DNA of 64,000 nucleotides from Chlorokybus atmophyticus (lineage: Eukaryota; Streptophyta; Chlorokybophyceae; Chlorokybales; Chlorokybaceae): NCBI GenBank assembly GCA_009103225.1, contig RHPI01002048.1, positions 175,702 through 239,701 on the forward strand. Direction: 5' to 3'. Position numbers and translations under genes: made by a program. The notes under the pieces are model-generated. The model had not been told where the DNA came from. It ran no database searches and saw only the letters and a list, made by a program, of their open reading frames with translations. Shown piece by piece: positions 63,262-64,000 of this stretch. Each line of letters opens with the position of its first letter. Positions within the stretch are counted from its first letter, which is position 1.

Positions 63262-63532
63262 AAAACCCAAATTGCTCTTGCAAGGAAATGCATGTGACTG
63301 TTGAGCGTATTTTTGCATTCCTTTGAGCCTGTTCCCACAGCCGCAATTGGTCCCGCATGGTTCTGACAAGGGGCTCCAAGGACTGCAGCTCCTGATCCAC
63401 TCTTTGTTGTAGAACGCGAGCCACAAAGCAGCTTCTTATGTGAAGATCGTCCTTGATGGCTTGCCTGCTGGTTTGTCCAATGTTGGTGACGCATGTTAGA
63501 CAGCCCCATTGCTGACGCCTACCATGATCCAT
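63262..63532 (-). CDS. Possible small gene with a Cys/His zinc-binding pattern
   Basis: From ATG 63532 on the minus strand the frame reads WGCLTCVTNIGQTSRQAIKD, then DLHIRSCFVARVLQQRVDQE and a Leu/Arg/Gln-rich helix. The Cys-x2-Cys then His-x3-Cys pattern resembles BED or C2HC fingers of DNA-binding or transposon proteins, and the helix could be a coiled coil. A CCG-rich tract at 63605-63630 upstream resembles the leaders of other genes here. Unrecognised and low certainty. Confidence 0.3.
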
Positions 63533-63676
63533 GACGTGGCGCCCGTTATTTGCTGGCTTCGCTGCTTGAACTTTTACGACGACAACTTCTCGCAAGATGA
63601 GCCACGCCGCCGCTGCCGCCGCCGCCGCCTCCCACTCCTCTTGGTCCTCCGCCTTCTAGTTGAACCCAGGTCCACT

Positions 63677-63750
63677 ATGCCCAACATTCGACCCGTCATT
63701 GACCCGATGCCTCTGCTTGCCATCATCCGGCCATCAATGAAGCTGTTAGG
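63677..63750 (+). CDS. Possible first coding exon of a gene running off the right side
   Basis: An ATG in the plus strand opens PNIRPVIDPMPLLAIIRPSM and ends at TTAGG/GTGAGT, a strong donor, just downstream of the CCG-rich tract at 63605-63630. The downstream exon would have to lie beyond the inverted repeats or outside the window. Speculative. Confidence 0.2.
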
Positions 63751-63786
63751 GTGAGTGCACGCTAACTCCAATTAAAGCTGGTCGAG

Positions 63787-63828
63787 CAATGGCTCTGTCG
63801 TACCATTGATGGTACGACAGAGCCATTG
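63787..63828. repeat. Perfect inverted repeat, 20-bp arms with a 2-bp spacer
   Basis: CAATGGCTCTGTCGTACCAT at 63787-63806 is exactly inverted at 63809-63828. Diverged copies of the same words (CTCTGTCGTACCATAAAT, CATTGATGGTACGAA, TCGTACCATCAACC) follow to about 63960. This looks like a foldback repeat family similar in style to the GGTCC field at 60.8-61.6 kb but with different core words. Confidence 0.85.
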
Positions 63829-64000
63829 TACGCCAATGGCTGGGGTTGGACGACATGCCTCTGTCGTACCATAAATGTTATGCCAAGCCATTGTTACCCT
63901 TGGTTGTACGAAGCATTGATGGTACGAATACATAAGTCGTACCATCAACCATAGGAGAGAAGGACGCACTACAAGTGCGACTCTAACGCGGGACACTAGA

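Overview
This window is nuclear DNA from a eukaryote of the green plant lineage, most likely a green or streptophyte alga. Three things point there: spliced genes with short GT-AG introns, plant-type TTTAGGG/CTAGGGTTT motifs near many gene starts, and a gene set that includes a peptidoglycan-pathway MurA with a transit-peptide-like N-terminus, a plant-type TAP/ALS1-like half ABC transporter and a plant-type MED28. The exact species cannot be read from the sequence.

Positions 1-7014 (minus strand) hold most of a Ty3/gypsy-type LTR retrotransposon running off the left edge. Its Gag has two zinc knuckles. Its Pol reads aspartic protease (DTGA), then a complete-looking C5-cytosine DNA methyltransferase, then reverse transcriptase (YIDD) and the start of RNase H. 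The captured methyltransferase between protease and reverse transcriptase is the most remarkable object here. From 7015 to about 9900 lie leader/LTR-like sequence, an AT-rich stretch and unassigned DNA.

From 9.9 kb rightwards the window is a gene-rich host region. In order: MurA (+), coatomer delta (-), Mediator MED28 (-), an inner-nuclear-membrane Man1/Src1-type protein (+), a SUMO-like protein without a di-glycine end (+), the large TFIIIC B-block subunit (-), a TBC1D13-type Rab GAP (+), an ELMO-domain protein (-), a TAP-like ABC transporter (+), an SLC37/G3PP-type sugar-phosphate permease (-), hyccin (+), a small C2HC protein (-), a GFO/IDH/MocA oxidoreductase (+) and a Q/P/T-rich repeat protein (-). 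Exon chains were built by matching protein family sequence to GT(GC)/AG sites. For nine genes every junction keeps frame and the whole coding length is divisible by three.

Orientation alternates for most of the window, giving head-to-head pairs that share intergenic promoters (MED28/Man1-like, TFIIIC/TBC, ELMO/ABC, SLC37/hyccin, C2HC/oxidoreductase). These promoters often carry CCG-rich tracts and telo-box-like CTAGGGTTT motifs. The last 4 kb (about 60.8-64 kb) are different: a field of diverged GGTCC/GGACC palindromic repeats, weak zinc-ribbon-like open frames and a perfect 20-bp-arm inverted repeat. An assembly gap lies at 24424-24615.
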